The notes under the pieces were generated by a model. That model was not told where the DNA came from. It did not search any database and was given only the letters and a program-made list of their open reading frames with translations. This document shows, piece by piece, positions 28,173-37,688 of a stretch of DNA of 64,000 nt. This DNA comes from Erythrobacter colymbi (lineage in GTDB: Bacteria; Pseudomonadota; Alphaproteobacteria; Sphingomonadales; Sphingomonadaceae), in NCBI RefSeq assembly GCF_002155685.1, contig NZ_MUYK01000008.1, positions 32,873 through 96,872 on the forward strand, written 5' to 3'. A program made the position numbers and the translations under genes. Every line of letters starts with the position of its first letter. Positions within the stretch are counted from its first letter, which is position 1.

Positions 28173-28808
28173 ATGTCGATGCCGCGCGATTCCATTGCCG
28201 AACGCCTTGCCGCACAGCCCGGAGTGCAGCGCGTGCCGACCGCGAAGGCCGCGCTGTTCCAGCACAAGCGATTCGTCGCGTCCGATCTGGCCGCCGAGCT
28301 GATCGCGCTGATCGATACCGACCGCCGCCCCTCGACCATCGCCGACGACAATGGCGATGCCTATTTCCGAACCAGCGAGACCTGCGATCTGCCCGCGTAC
28401 CTGCCCGCCGTTCAGCGGATCGAGGCGCTGATCACCGCGCTGTCGGGAATCGATCCGGCCTATGGCGAGCCGCTCCAGGGCCAGCGCTATGCCGAGGGGC
28501 AGGAGTTCAAGCCGCACACCGACTATTTCACCCCCGGCGGGCGCGATTATGACCGCTATTGCGCGCTGTCGGGCAACCGGACGTGGACCTTCATGGTCTA
28601 TCTCAACGATGTCGCCGCAGGCGGCGCGACGCGCTTCAAGCTGCTCGACAAGATGTTCCAGCCCGAGGCGGGCAAGCTGCTGTGCTGGAACAACCGCCTG
28701 CCCGACGGAGGCGTGAACCACGCGACGCTCCACCACGGGATGAAGGTGAGGAAGGGCGTCAAATACGTGATCACCAAGTGGTACCGCGAGCAGCCCTGGC
28801 AGGGATAG
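28173..28808 (+). CDS. Prolyl 4-hydroxylase-type 2OG-Fe(II) dioxygenase
   Basis: 211 residues from ATG at 28173; the frame is open further upstream but overlaps the tRNA. The C-terminal half is a P4Hc double-stranded beta helix. Iron ligands are His115 and Asp117 (FKPHTDYF) and His187 (ATLHHGMKV). A downstream Lys (RKGVKYVITKWY) is suited to bind the 2-oxoglutarate carboxylate. TWTFMVYLNDVAAGGATRF is a family strand. Bacterial members hydroxylate prolines in proteins such as EF-Tu, or other substrates; the target is unknown. Confidence 0.9.
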   Translation: MSMPRDSIAERLAAQPGVQRVPTAKAALFQHKRFVASDLAAELIALIDTDRRPSTIADDNGDAYFRTSETCDLPAYLPAVQRIEALITALSGIDPAYGEPLQGQRYAEGQEFKPHTDYFTPGGRDYDRYCALSGNRTWTFMVYLNDVAAGGATRFKLLDKMFQPEAGKLLCWNNRLPDGGVNHATLHHGMKVRKGVKYVITKWYREQPWQG

Positions 28809-28824
28809 GCACGCGCGCCTCAAA

Positions 28825-28851
28825 CGAAAAAGGCGACCCCGTCGGGCCGCC
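28825..28851 (-). terminator. Rho-independent terminator of rpmE
   Basis: On the minus strand GGCGGCCC-gacg-GGGTCGCC forms an eight-base stem with one mismatch and a four-base loop. It is followed directly by TTTTTCGTTT. It lies 42 bases past the rpmE stop. Confidence 0.8.
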
Positions 28852-28892
28852 CTCCTCGTTGCGGGCCGGAGCCCGCGCAGCTTGTGACGCGC

Positions 28893-29117
28893 TTACTTCT
28901 TGAGGCTGAGGCCACCGAAGCGCTTGTTGAATGCGGCCACGCGGCCACCTTCGGCAACCTGCTGGCGACCGCCGGTCCAGGCGGGGTGGCTCAGCGGATC
29001 GATATCGAGCGCGAGCACGTCGCCTTCCTTGCCCCAGGTCGAGCGGGTCTGGAATTCGGTGCCATCGGTCATCTTGACCGTGATCATGTGGTAATCGGGG
29101 TGACCTTCGGTCTTCAT
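28893..29117 (-). CDS. rpmE: 50S ribosomal protein L31
   Basis: 74 residues, a normal size for L31. It contains [20 protein letters not shown] and [14 protein letters not shown], which is typical. There are no cysteines, so this is the zinc-independent (C-minus) form. The start carries AAGGAATATGT-like purine-rich sequence upstream. A clear terminator follows. Confidence 0.96.
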   Translation of the reverse strand: MKTEGHPDYHMITVKMTDGTEFQTRSTWGKEGDVLALDIDPLSHPAWTGGRQQVAEGGRVAAFNKRFGGLSLKK

Positions 29118-29221
29118 GACATATTCCTTCGAGCTTTCGCCGGTGCCGACCGGCGGTGCTATGAAACGGGAAGCGCGCGCCTTAGTGGCGAAAGCGCCTC
29201 AATGCAACCTCTCTTGCGCGA

Positions 29222-29791
29222 TCAGGGCTGCGAGGCTGCGACCGCGGCCTTCAGCTCCTCGAGCTTGCGTTCCTGCGCCGCGAGATCGCCCACCCGCGAC
29301 GCCTTGCGGAAGGCATCGTCAAGCAGCGCGCGGTCATAGGGTTCCATCGATACGCCGCCCTCTTCCGGGAAGCGGTACTGCGTGCCGTAGACCTGCGGCT
29401 GGCCGATGCTCTGGAGATAGCGGTCGAGCGTCGCTGCCGCGATCCACTCGGCGTCCTTGTGGCCCAGTGCCGCGGCCCTGACCGCCAGAACATGGGCCAG
29501 CAGGTAGTCGCGCGGCTCGTTGCCGTGCTGGAAGACGAACGCCGCTCCGAAGAAATCCGCAGCCGTGACAAGCGCCCCGCTGGCGAGCAGCTCGCGCGTC
29601 CGCACGCGGCGCTGCGTATCTGCCGCGAAAGCAGCCTCGTGATCCTCTATATCGGTCATGCGCTGGGCCTGGTCGGCCTGGAACATCGCCGCCATCTCGG
29701 GGTTGTCCGCCGTCTGCGCGAGCGCCGGAACAGCGCCTGCGAGCGCAAGGCCCAGACCGATGCCCATGAGGCCTCTGGCCAAACGTCGCAT
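29222..29791 (-). CDS. Secreted protein of unknown function (DUF6624-like)
   Basis: 189 residues with a signal peptide ending about residue 26 (PALA-QTA). The body has DQAQRMTDIEDHEAAFAADT, DFFGAAFVFQHGNEPRDYLL and GQPQVYGTQYRF. The last motif and the helical layout resemble the DUF6624 group, an assignment made from memory of the family and held loosely. It lies 22 bases after the fabZ stop region on the same strand, between fabZ and rpmE. Confidence 0.75.
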   Translation of the reverse strand: MRRLARGLMGIGLGLALAGAVPALAQTADNPEMAAMFQADQAQRMTDIEDHEAAFAADTQRRVRTRELLASGALVTAADFFGAAFVFQHGNEPRDYLLAHVLAVRAAALGHKDAEWIAAATLDRYLQSIGQPQVYGTQYRFPEEGGVSMEPYDRALLDDAFRKASRVGDLAAQERKLEELKAAVAASQP

Positions 29792-29813
29792 CCTTACCCT
29801 CCCCGACAGAACC

Positions 29814-30296
29814 TCAGGCGGACGGCGGGTCCGTCATCATCGCGGTGAATTCGACCTCGCAGGTCGTCTTCCCCTCGACGCTCGCCACGCCCTTGAACTT
29901 GTAGACGCGGCTGCGCTTCTGGGTGAATTCGACGTGGAGATCGAGCAGGCAGCCGGGCGTCACGGGGGCGCGGAACTTGGCGTTCTCGATCCCCATGAAG
30001 ATCACGAGCTTGCCGGTGCCGGCGAGCTCCATCGTCTCGATCCCGAGGATGCCGGCGGCCTGCGCCAGCGCCTCGATCTGGAGCACGCCGGGCATGATCG
30101 GCGCTCCGGGGAAGTGCCCCTGGAAGAACTGCTCGTTCATGCTCACGGCCTTGACCGCGTGAATCCGCTCGCCGAGCGTGATCGCCTTGACCCGGTCGAC
30201 CAGCAACAGCGGGTAGCGATGCGGCAAGGCCTTGAGGATCTTGACGATATCGTAATCCAGCGGCGCTTCCGCAGCCGCGCTACCCGTGTCGCTCAT
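29814..30296 (-). CDS. fabZ: 3-hydroxyacyl-ACP dehydratase FabZ
   Basis: 160 residues with a single hotdog fold. The catalytic His is in [17 protein letters not shown] and the Glu follows in [24 protein letters not shown] is the N-terminal signature. It dehydrates beta-hydroxyacyl-ACP in fatty acid elongation. It follows ompH by 22 bases. In most Gram-negatives lpxD lies between ompH and fabZ, with lpxA and lpxB after; none is present here. Confidence 0.96.
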   Translation of the reverse strand: MSDTGSAAAEAPLDYDIVKILKALPHRYPLLLVDRVKAITLGERIHAVKAVSMNEQFFQGHFPGAPIMPGVLQIEALAQAAGILGIETMELAGTGKLVIFMGIENAKFRAPVTPGCLLDLHVEFTQKRSRVYKFKGVASVEGKTTCEVEFTAMMTDPPSA

Positions 30297-30318
30297 CTGT
30301 CCGTGCCCCGTGTGCCGA

Positions 30319-31011
30319 TCAGCGGCCGACCGGCGCGGCCGGGTTGGCCGGCTGCTGCTGGGCCTGCGCGGCCTGCTGCTGCTGGATCTGCGCAGCGATC
30401 GCGAGACGCTGGGCGATCTCCTGATAGATCGTCACGGCATCGCGGTTCGGCTGGTAACCGGCGGGCGGCACGACGCCGACAGCGGGAACCTTGGTGTTGA
30501 GCGAGGCGGTCACCTTGGCGGTGATGTCGGCTTCCGGCGGCGCGTAAAGCAGCGAGCCGGGCTCGAGCACCATCTGGATCTTGTCCTTGGCGACAACTTC
30601 CTGAAGCGCGGTCGGATACTGGCCGATGATCTGCTCCACGGCGAAGACACGCGCGAGGTCGATCTGGTTCGAGAGCGCCTGGATTTCCTGATCCAGCGTC
30701 TGCAGCTTGGCGAAGTCGGGCGACTTCTGCATCGCGGCCTGCTCGGCCTCGTCGACCTGCTTGTCGCCGTTCTTGTCGAACTTGGCGAGCATGGTCTGGC
30801 GCTCCTGCGCCTTGGTGCGGCGCAGTTCGGCCTGGGTGGCGTAGGTGGTGTTGACCTGCTCGAAGCCGGTCTGGAAGGCGGTGGTGCCGATGATGGTGCG
30901 CGGAATATCGACCGTGGCGATGTTACCCTGCACCTGCGCGGCGGCCGGCAGTGCGGCAACAGCGGCGAGGATCAGGCCAGCGGGCGCAATGAGCTTGGAG
31001 AAACGGGTCAT
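30319..31011 (-). CDS. OmpH/Skp-family periplasmic chaperone
   Basis: 230 residues from ATG at 31011, which overlaps the bamA stop by one base (TGATG). A signal peptide ([20 protein letters not shown]) is followed by a mostly helical body with coiled-coil stretches ([40 protein letters not shown]). A Gln/Ala-rich tail ([18 protein letters not shown]) ends the protein. Skp family proteins hold unfolded outer membrane proteins for BamA. Position directly after bamA supports this. Confidence 0.9.
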   Translation of the reverse strand: MTRFSKLIAPAGLILAAVAALPAAAQVQGNIATVDIPRTIIGTTAFQTGFEQVNTTYATQAELRRTKAQERQTMLAKFDKNGDKQVDEAEQAAMQKSPDFAKLQTLDQEIQALSNQIDLARVFAVEQIIGQYPTALQEVVAKDKIQMVLEPGSLLYAPPEADITAKVTASLNTKVPAVGVVPPAGYQPNRDAVTIYQEIAQRLAIAAQIQQQQAAQAQQQPANPAAPVGR

Positions 31012-33752
31012 CAGAATTGGGTTCCTACGTTGAAGGTGAAGCGCCGCTCGTCGTCGCCTTCGACCTTGCGGATGGTCTGGGCGAAGTCGATGCGGAAAGG
31101 TCCGAAGGGCGAGTTCCAGTTGACCCCGATCCCGGCGGTGATGCGCGGGCTGGCGGAATCCCCGAGGAAGAGCTCGCGGATGTTGGTGTTGGGCGAGATC
31201 AGGCGGATGTTGGCCGATCCGTCGGGCTGGGTGGCGTTGGTGGTCAGCTCCGCGGTGCCCGGGATCTGGTAGAGCGCCTGGCCCTGATCGTTGCGCAGCG
31301 GGGTGCCGGCCGGGTTCACGGTCAGCACCGGGGTTTCCACGCCCCACAGCGCGCCGATATCGGCCCAGATCGAGGGCCTGAGGCCCAGCTCGCGCGCGCC
31401 CGAGCCCAGCGGGATTTCGAGCTCGGCACGGCCGAGGTAGTAGTTGCGCCCGCCGATCGCGTCATCGCGCACATTGCGGCGCTCGGTGATGAAGGTCGGG
31501 TTGCCGTTGGCATCGAGCACCGGACGGCCGAGGTTGTCGAGGATCGACACCTGGGTCAGGATGCGCGGGCCCACGCCGCGGATCGCGAAGCCGCGGATCT
31601 GCGGTTCGCCGAGGAAGAAGCGGTCGGTCAGCAGGACGTCGTCGACCCCTGCCCCGGCGCGTTCCTGCAACGGAATGATCGTGCCGCCTTCGGCCAGCAC
31701 CGAGAAGATGAAGCCCGAATTGAACACGTTCCAGAACTGCTGGCCGCGCCCGCGGAAGCGGACATAGCGCACGTCCCCGCCGAGACCGGCGAATTCGGCG
31801 CTCAGCGTGACGGTCCGGCCGCGCGAGGGGCGGATGCGCGAGTTCAGCGAGTTGTAGTTGAGGCTGAGGCCGACGATCGAGCTCAGCCGCTTGCCGATCG
31901 CGTCGCACAGGAAGCGGCCGGCGCGCAGCGGATCGCACTCGGTGGTGCCGTTGCCGTCAAGGTCGGAGAAGAACAGCGACCGGTCGAGCGAGACGTCGTC
32001 GTAGTTCAGCGTGTAGCTGCCGATCAGCGACATGTATTCGGTCAGCGGCACGCCCGCCCGCAGCGAGAAGCCGGTGGTGGCCTGCTTGAAGGTCGTGTTG
32101 CGGTTGTTGCCGGTGAAGTTGAAGCTGTTGAAATCGCGGCGGTAAATGTCGATCCCGCCCGAGATGTTGCGATCGAAGATATAGGGATCGCTGAAGCTCA
32201 CCTGCGCCGAGCGCGAGAACTGCGAATAGTTGAGGCTGAGGCCGATGGTCTGCCCGCGCCCGCGGAAGTTGCGCTGGCGGATGGAGCCCGCAAGAATGAA
32301 CTGCTCGATCGACGAGAAACCGGCCGAGAACTGGAGTTCGCCGGTCGGCTTTTCCTCGACGTTGGCTTCGAGGATGATGCGGTCGGGCGCGCTGCCTTCG
32401 ACCTGCTTCACTTCGAAGTTTTCCTGGAAATAGGCGAGCGAGTTGATGCGCGCGGTGGTGCGCTGCACGCCGAGCGAGTTGAAGGCATCGCCCTCGGCCA
32501 GACGGAACTCGCGGCGCACGACCTTGTCCTGCGTCAGCGTGTTGCCGTTGATGTCGACCCGCTCGACATAGACGCGCGGCGCCTCGCGCAGGACGAAGGT
32601 CACGTTCATCTTGCGCGTGTCGGGATCGCGCTTGAAGCGCGGCTGCACGTCGGCGAAGGCATAGCCGTAGCGGCCGGCAAGCTCGGTCAGCTGCTCGACC
32701 GTGTCCTCGACCGTCTTGGCGTTGTAGAAATCGCCGTCCTTCATCGGCAGCTGGGTGCTCATCACCTCGCTGTCGAAGTCGCGCAGCTGGCTGTCGACCT
32801 TGACCTCGCCGAAGGTGTAGCGCTCGCCTTCCTCGACGACGTAGGTGATGATGAAGTCCTGCTGGTCGGGCGTCAGCTCGGCGACAGCGGAGACCACGCG
32901 GAAATCGGCATAGCCGTTGGTCAGGTAGAACTGGCGCAGCTTCTGCTGGTCGAAGGCCAGACGGTCCGGGTCGTAGCTGGTGTTCGAGCTGAAGAAGCTG
33001 GTGAGACGCGACTGCTTGGTCACCATCTCGCCGCGCAGCTCGCCATCGGAGAACTTCTCGTTGCCGAGAATGTTGATCTGGCGGACCTTGGACTTGGGGC
33101 CTTCGGTGATCTCGAAGACGATGTCGACGCGGTTCTGCGGCAACTGCACCAGCTTGGGTTCGACCTGCGCAGCGAAGCGGCCCTGGCGCTTGTAGAGCTC
33201 GAGAATGCGCGACACGTCGGCGCGCACCTTGGAACGGGTGAAGATCTGGCGCGGCGCGAGCTTGATCTCGGGCACGATCTTGTCGTTCTTGAGGCGCTTG
33301 TTGCCCTCCAGAACGATGCGGTTGATCACCGGGTTCTCGGTGATGTTGATGACGACATTGCCGTTGTCGTTGCGGATCGAATAGTTGGCGAACAGCTCGG
33401 TTGCGCTCAGATCCTTGATCGCCTCGTCCGCGGCGGCAGCGGTGTATTCCTGCCCGACGCGCAGGCGGATGTAGCTGAGGATCGTGGTCGCCTCGAGACG
33501 CTCGGCGCCGACGACGGTGATCGAGCGGATCGTGCTGGCACGCGGCGTCGCGGCAGGCGCAGGCGCGGGCGCGGCAGGAGCGGGCTGTGCGGCAGGCTGG
33601 CCCGCGGCAGGCGCCGTCTGGGCTTCGGCCAGCGCGGGAACGCCGGCAAGGATCGAACCGCAGGCGAGCAGGCTCGCCAGACGCAGCGCCGGGCGCGGGG
33701 TGACAGGGTTGCAGTCGACCGGCACCGCGCCTGTCTCGCTCATTCGGTTCAT
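31011..33752 (-). CDS. bamA: Outer membrane protein assembly factor BamA
   Basis: 913 residues from ATG at 33752 (a second ATG nine bases later is possible). A signal-like hydrophobic stretch (LASLLACGSILAGVPALAEA) is followed by a Pro/Ala-rich linker of about 30 residues, unusual in length. Five POTRA-type repeats come next (TIRSITVVGAERLEATTI, NRIVLEGNKRLKNDKI, VRQINILGNEKFSDGEL, YTFGEVKVDSQL, YVERVDINGNTLTQDKV). The C-terminal beta barrel carries the substrate motif RGFAIRGVGPR (RGF) and ends RFTFNVGTQF with terminal Phe. It inserts beta-barrel proteins in the outer membrane. Confidence 0.97.
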   Translation of the reverse strand: MNRMSETGAVPVDCNPVTPRPALRLASLLACGSILAGVPALAEAQTAPAAGQPAAQPAPAAPAPAPAATPRASTIRSITVVGAERLEATTILSYIRLRVGQEYTAAAADEAIKDLSATELFANYSIRNDNGNVVINITENPVINRIVLEGNKRLKNDKIVPEIKLAPRQIFTRSKVRADVSRILELYKRQGRFAAQVEPKLVQLPQNRVDIVFEITEGPKSKVRQINILGNEKFSDGELRGEMVTKQSRLTSFFSSNTSYDPDRLAFDQQKLRQFYLTNGYADFRVVSAVAELTPDQQDFIITYVVEEGERYTFGEVKVDSQLRDFDSEVMSTQLPMKDGDFYNAKTVEDTVEQLTELAGRYGYAFADVQPRFKRDPDTRKMNVTFVLREAPRVYVERVDINGNTLTQDKVVRREFRLAEGDAFNSLGVQRTTARINSLAYFQENFEVKQVEGSAPDRIILEANVEEKPTGELQFSAGFSSIEQFILAGSIRQRNFRGRGQTIGLSLNYSQFSRSAQVSFSDPYIFDRNISGGIDIYRRDFNSFNFTGNNRNTTFKQATTGFSLRAGVPLTEYMSLIGSYTLNYDDVSLDRSLFFSDLDGNGTTECDPLRAGRFLCDAIGKRLSSIVGLSLNYNSLNSRIRPSRGRTVTLSAEFAGLGGDVRYVRFRGRGQQFWNVFNSGFIFSVLAEGGTIIPLQERAGAGVDDVLLTDRFFLGEPQIRGFAIRGVGPRILTQVSILDNLGRPVLDANGNPTFITERRNVRDDAIGGRNYYLGRAELEIPLGSGARELGLRPSIWADIGALWGVETPVLTVNPAGTPLRNDQGQALYQIPGTAELTTNATQPDGSANIRLISPNTNIRELFLGDSASPRITAGIGVNWNSPFGPFRIDFAQTIRKVEGDDERRFTFNVGTQF

Positions 33753-33954
33753 GCAGCTAAAATCCCGTTCTCAACCCAGTGCGTCACGATCCTTGCGATC
33801 CATGACGTGCCTATCTGCCCGATCCTTCGGAGCGCCCCTGCGCGCTCGTGCTCTATCGCCCCGTGCCGCCTCTGCCCGATGTGCCCCGCGCAATCAAGCC
33901 GCGAGCGCCGTGCGGCGGCTGCGTTTCCACCGCCGGGCCTGCGCGCCCGGCCCG

Positions 33955-35076
33955 TCAGCTGCCGAAAATGGGGAGCGAAATAATGTCATTCACCGTCACC
34001 ACCGCCATCAGCATCAGCACCAGCGCGATGCCGGTGCGATAGGCCCACTCGGTCGCCTGCGGCCCCACCGGCTTCCGGCGGATCGCCTCGGCCGCGTAGA
34101 ACATCAGATGCCCGCCATCGAGCGCGGGGATTGGCAAGAAGTTGATGAATGCCAAATTAAGCGAGATCATCGCCGCAAAGTGGATGAAGGCCCCCATCCC
34201 GAGGCTCAGCTGCTCGCCCGAGAACTTGGCGATCTTGAGCGGCCCGCCCAGTTCCTTGACCGAGCGTTCGCCGGTGACGATCTGGCGGATGCCGGTGATC
34301 ATCATCCCCGTCACATCCCACGCCTGCCTCGCGCCGAGCGGGATCGATTCAAGAACGCCCACATCTTCAAGCTCGTACTTGCCGCCGGCAGGGGCCACAC
34401 CGATCAGCCCTTCGGCGCTGACATTGCCGAAATTGTCCTTGCGCTCGACCCGCGCGGTGGTGAGCGGATAGTCGATCCGCTGCCCCTCGCGCTCCACGGT
34501 GAAGACCATGCGCTTGCCCGGATGGAGCGCGACCTTGGTCTTGAGATCGGTGAAATCGCGGATCTCGCGCCCGTCGATCGCGACCACGACATCGCCGGTT
34601 TTCAGCCCCGCAGCCTCGGCCACGCTGCCTTCGGCGAAGGCGCCGATGGTGCGCGAATCCTGTTCGTTCGCAATCACCGGCTTGCCGATGATCGCGAAAA
34701 ACGCCGCGAAGATGCCGATGGCGATAAGCAGATTGCTCACCGGCCCCGCCGCCACGATCAGCGCGCGCTTCCACAGCGCGGCGGCCTGGAAGCTGCCCTC
34801 TTCCACCGGCGCGTGGGGATCGGGGATCGAGGCGGGGTTCATGTCGCCCTTGAACTGGACATAGCCGCCCAGCGGCAGCGCCGAGAGCTTCCAGCGCGTG
34901 CCCTGCCTGTCGGTGAAGCCCGCCAGTTCCTTGCCGAAGCCGACCGAGAAGGCTTCCGCCTTCACGCCGAACAGGCGGCCGACCAGCAGGTGGCCGAGTT
35001 CATGCAGGGTGACGAGCGGCCCGAGCAGCAGCGCGAAGCCGATCACGTACATCCAGAAAGGGGGGCTCTCAAACAA
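33955..35076 (-). CDS. rseP: Site-2 protease RseP
   Basis: 373 residues with TTG at 35076 as the likely start (FESPPFWMYVIGFALLLGP), overlapping the end of dxr by eight bases; ATG at 35052 is the alternative. The zinc motif is LHELGHLLVG (HExxH) in the first membrane helix. A PDZ domain follows (GLKTGDVVVAIDGREIRDF), and the third zinc ligand lies in PALDGGHLMFY (LDG). RseP cleaves membrane-bound anti-sigma factors within the bilayer. Placement between dxr and bamA is the standard arrangement. Confidence 0.93.
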   Translation of the reverse strand: MFESPPFWMYVIGFALLLGPLVTLHELGHLLVGRLFGVKAEAFSVGFGKELAGFTDRQGTRWKLSALPLGGYVQFKGDMNPASIPDPHAPVEEGSFQAAALWKRALIVAAGPVSNLLIAIGIFAAFFAIIGKPVIANEQDSRTIGAFAEGSVAEAAGLKTGDVVVAIDGREIRDFTDLKTKVALHPGKRMVFTVEREGQRIDYPLTTARVERKDNFGNVSAEGLIGVAPAGGKYELEDVGVLESIPLGARQAWDVTGMMITGIRQIVTGERSVKELGGPLKIAKFSGEQLSLGMGAFIHFAAMISLNLAFINFLPIPALDGGHLMFYAAEAIRRKPVGPQATEWAYRTGIALVLMLMAVVTVNDIISLPIFGS

Positions 35077-36235
35077 GGGCGCGGTTCTCCAGCAGGCTCT
35101 GTGCCTGCATCCTTGCGGAATGGTCCACGGCGAGCACCTCATCGAGGCTCGCGGGGCGCGGGGCGTCGTTGCTGCGCATCAGGGTCTCCTCGACCAATGC
35201 GGCAATGCGGGTGAACGTGATCTGACCGGCGAGGAAGGCGGCGACCGCCACCTCGTTCGCGGCATTGAGGATCGCGGGCGCCGAGCCGCCGGCCGCAATC
35301 GCCTCGCGCGCGAGCCGCGTGGCAGGGAAGCGCTCCTCGTCGGGCGGAAAGAAGGTGAGCTCGCCGATGGCCGCCAGATCGAGCGGGGCGAGCGGCGTTT
35401 CCATGCGCTGCGACCAGGCCAGGCACGAGGCAATCGGCACGCGCATGTCCGAAGGGCCCAGCTGCGCCAGCGTCGAACGGTCGCGGAATTCGACCATCGA
35501 GTGGATCACGCTCTGCGGATGCACCACGATCCCGAGCTTCTCCAGCCCGACAGGGAAGAGGTGATAGGCCTCGATATATTCGAGCCCCTTGTTCATCATC
35601 GTGGCGGAATCGACGCTGATCTTGGCCCCCATCGACCAGTTGGGATGCGCGACCGCCTCGGCGGGGGTGGCGGCATCGAGCTGGGCCTGCGTCCACGTGC
35701 GCAGCGGGCCGCCGCTCGCGGTGAGGGTGATCCTTGCCACATCCTCGATGCGGTTGCCATTGAGACACTGGAAGATCGCGTTGTGCTCGCTGTCGGTGGG
35801 AAGCAGCGTCGCGCCGTGCCGTGCCACCGCCTCCATCAGCACCTCGCCCGCGGAAACGAGGGCTTCCTTGTTGGCGAGCGCGATGGTGCCGCCGCGCTCC
35901 ACCGCCGCCATCACGGGAGCAAGGCCAGCGCAGCCGACGATCGCCGCGACGGTCATGTCGGCAGGCCGCGCAGCCGCCTCGACCAGCGCCGCGCGCCCGC
36001 CGGCGGCTGCAATCCCGCTATTGCCCAGCGCCTCGCGCAGTTCGGGAAGGCAACGCTCGTCGCCCACCACCGCAAGCTTCGCGCCGAATTCGATCGCCAG
36101 CGCCGCCAGTTCGCCCGCGCTGCAATGGGCGGTCAGCGCCTCGACCTGCCAGTCGTCGGGATTGCGCCGCACCAGATCGAGCGTCGATGCGCCGATCGAT
36201 CCCGTGGCGCCCAGCAGGGTGAGGCTTCGCGTCAT
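35069..36235 (-). CDS. dxr: 1-deoxy-D-xylulose-5-phosphate reductoisomerase
   Basis: 388 residues from ATG at 36235, overlapping the cdsA stop (ATGA). It is the second enzyme of the MEP isoprenoid pathway. NADPH-binding motif LLGATGSIGASTLDL opens the protein. Active-site segments LPTDSEHNAIFQCL, LTASGGPLRTW and MGAKISVDSATMMNKGLE follow, with Glu, Ser and His/Asn ligands for substrate and metal. Length fits the family. Confidence 0.97.
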   Translation of the reverse strand: MTRSLTLLGATGSIGASTLDLVRRNPDDWQVEALTAHCSAGELAALAIEFGAKLAVVGDERCLPELREALGNSGIAAAGGRAALVEAAARPADMTVAAIVGCAGLAPVMAAVERGGTIALANKEALVSAGEVLMEAVARHGATLLPTDSEHNAIFQCLNGNRIEDVARITLTASGGPLRTWTQAQLDAATPAEAVAHPNWSMGAKISVDSATMMNKGLEYIEAYHLFPVGLEKLGIVVHPQSVIHSMVEFRDRSTLAQLGPSDMRVPIASCLAWSQRMETPLAPLDLAAIGELTFFPPDEERFPATRLAREAIAAGGSAPAILNAANEVAVAAFLAGQITFTRIAALVEETLMRSNDAPRPASLDEVLAVDHSARMQAQSLLENRALV

Positions 36236-37005
36236 CCTGCCAGCATACCCGTCAGGAGCCGCAGCTGCTCGATCACGAACAGCATGAAGAACACGCTGAT
36301 GAAGCCGTCGAGCCGGTCGAACAGCCCGCCGTGACCGGGGATCAGCGCGCCGGAATCCTTTACGCCCGCGCGCCGCTTCATCCAGCTTTCGAAGAAATCG
36401 CCTGCCTGCGCGATCACCGCGATCAGCACGCCGCCGATCACCGCCATCACCAGCGCGGGCGTGGTGGTGCCGGGATAGGCCGCGGGGCCGAAATCGGTGA
36501 GCTCGACCGCGAGCCCGAGCAGCGATGCCAGCACCGCGCCGCCCGCCAGCCCGGCCCAGGTCTTGGAGGGGCTGATCTTGGGCGCGATCTTCGGCCCGCC
36601 GATGGCGCGGCCCGCGAAGTATGCACCGACATCCACGGCCACGATCGGCAGCAGGAAGCTCACCAGCACGACGAGGGGGGCATAGCCCGTGAAGGCGGGG
36701 TCGAGCGGCAGGACCTGCCGGCCGTTCCGCACCGCCATCATCGCATAGGCCGCCCCGCCGACATAGATCACGCCGGCAAAGAACCACAGCGTCTCCGCCA
36801 CGCCCGACACGCCGAAGCGCTCGATCAGGCGGTTCCATTCCCACAGCACGCCCAGCGCCAGCAGGATCACGAAGCCGGTCCAGAACCAGCCGCCCAGCCA
36901 CAGCGCCCCGCCCGCCAGCACCAGCATCACGATGGCGCTCGCGAAGCGCACCGGCAGGTCGGACACGCCGCCGCTTGCCTGCGCCATCGCTCTATCGTCC
37001 GCCAT
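36232..37005 (-). CDS. cdsA: Phosphatidate cytidylyltransferase
   Basis: 257 residues from ATG at 37005 (GGAGGG upstream), overlapping the end of uppS by 14 bases; ATG at 36987 is an alternative. It makes CDP-diacylglycerol, the precursor used by pgsA and pssA in this same window. Six to eight membrane segments are present. The C-terminal signature ends KDSGALIPGHGGLFDRLDGF, preceded by SPSKTWAGLAGG (the KTxxG element). Confidence 0.95.
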   Translation of the reverse strand: MADDRAMAQASGGVSDLPVRFASAIVMLVLAGGALWLGGWFWTGFVILLALGVLWEWNRLIERFGVSGVAETLWFFAGVIYVGGAAYAMMAVRNGRQVLPLDPAFTGYAPLVVLVSFLLPIVAVDVGAYFAGRAIGGPKIAPKISPSKTWAGLAGGAVLASLLGLAVELTDFGPAAYPGTTTPALVMAVIGGVLIAVIAQAGDFFESWMKRRAGVKDSGALIPGHGGLFDRLDGFISVFFMLFVIEQLRLLTGMLAG

Positions 37006-37678
37006 AGCGCCGCTCCCTCCGCGCAAAATCATCGAGAGCCTGCAACAGATGCGCAGGCTCGAAATCGGGCCACAAGGTATCGACGAAAAGCATCTCCGCA
37101 TAGGCCGCCTGCCACAGCAGGAAGTTCGACAGGCGGATCTCGCCGCTGGTGCGGATCAGCAGGTCGAGCGGCGGCAGGTCGGCTGTGTCGAGATGCGCAG
37201 CGATGGTGTCGATCGAGACCTCGCCCCCGCCCGCCGCAGCCTTGGCCGCCGCCCGCGCGATCTCGTGCTGGCCGCCATAATTGAGCGCCACCGCCAGCGT
37301 CTGCTTGCCGTTCGCGGTCTGCGCGAGGGCATCCTCCAGCATCGCGACGATATCGGGCGCGAGGCTCTGCCAGTCGCCGATGATCTTGAGCTTCACGTCG
37401 TTGGCGATGAATTCGGGCAGGTCCGATTTGATGAACTTGCGCATCAGGTTCATCAGATCGTCGACCTCCTCGTCAGGCCGCTTCCAGTTTTCCGAGGAGA
37501 AGGCATAGAGCGTCAGGCACTCGAGCCCGGTGCCCTCGAGCGCGCGCACCAGACGGCGCACCGCCTCCACCCCGCGCTGGTGACCCACCGCGCGCGGCAG
37601 CGCCCGCTTCTTGGCCCAGCGGCCATTGCCATCCATGATGATGGCGACATGTCTGGCGCGCGACTGGTCCAATACCAT
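36992..37678 (-). CDS. uppS: Undecaprenyl diphosphate synthase
   Basis: 228 residues from ATG at 37678. It is a cis-prenyltransferase that makes the C55 carrier of peptidoglycan precursors. The catalytic Asp is in HVAIIMDGNGRWAKKRALPR. The segment LTLYAFSSENWKRP and the C-terminal diphosphate-binding region DLLIRTSGEIRLSNFLLWQ are intact. It sits between frr and cdsA; a palindromic repeat lies just upstream. Confidence 0.97.
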   Translation of the reverse strand: MVLDQSRARHVAIIMDGNGRWAKKRALPRAVGHQRGVEAVRRLVRALEGTGLECLTLYAFSSENWKRPDEEVDDLMNLMRKFIKSDLPEFIANDVKLKIIGDWQSLAPDIVAMLEDALAQTANGKQTLAVALNYGGQHEIARAAAKAAAGGGEVSIDTIAAHLDTADLPPLDLLIRTSGEIRLSNFLLWQAAYAEMLFVDTLWPDFEPAHLLQALDDFARRERRYGGR

Positions 37679-37688
37679 CCCCAAATAT

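Noticed and set aside
33932..33951. GC-rich hairpin after rseP as a terminator
   Set aside because: The stem is good (seven bases) but no T-run follows on the rseP strand.
31017..33983. A plus-strand open frame of nearly 1000 codons opposite bamA
   Set aside because: Antisense to a clear BamA; its composition is an artefact of high GC at third codon positions.
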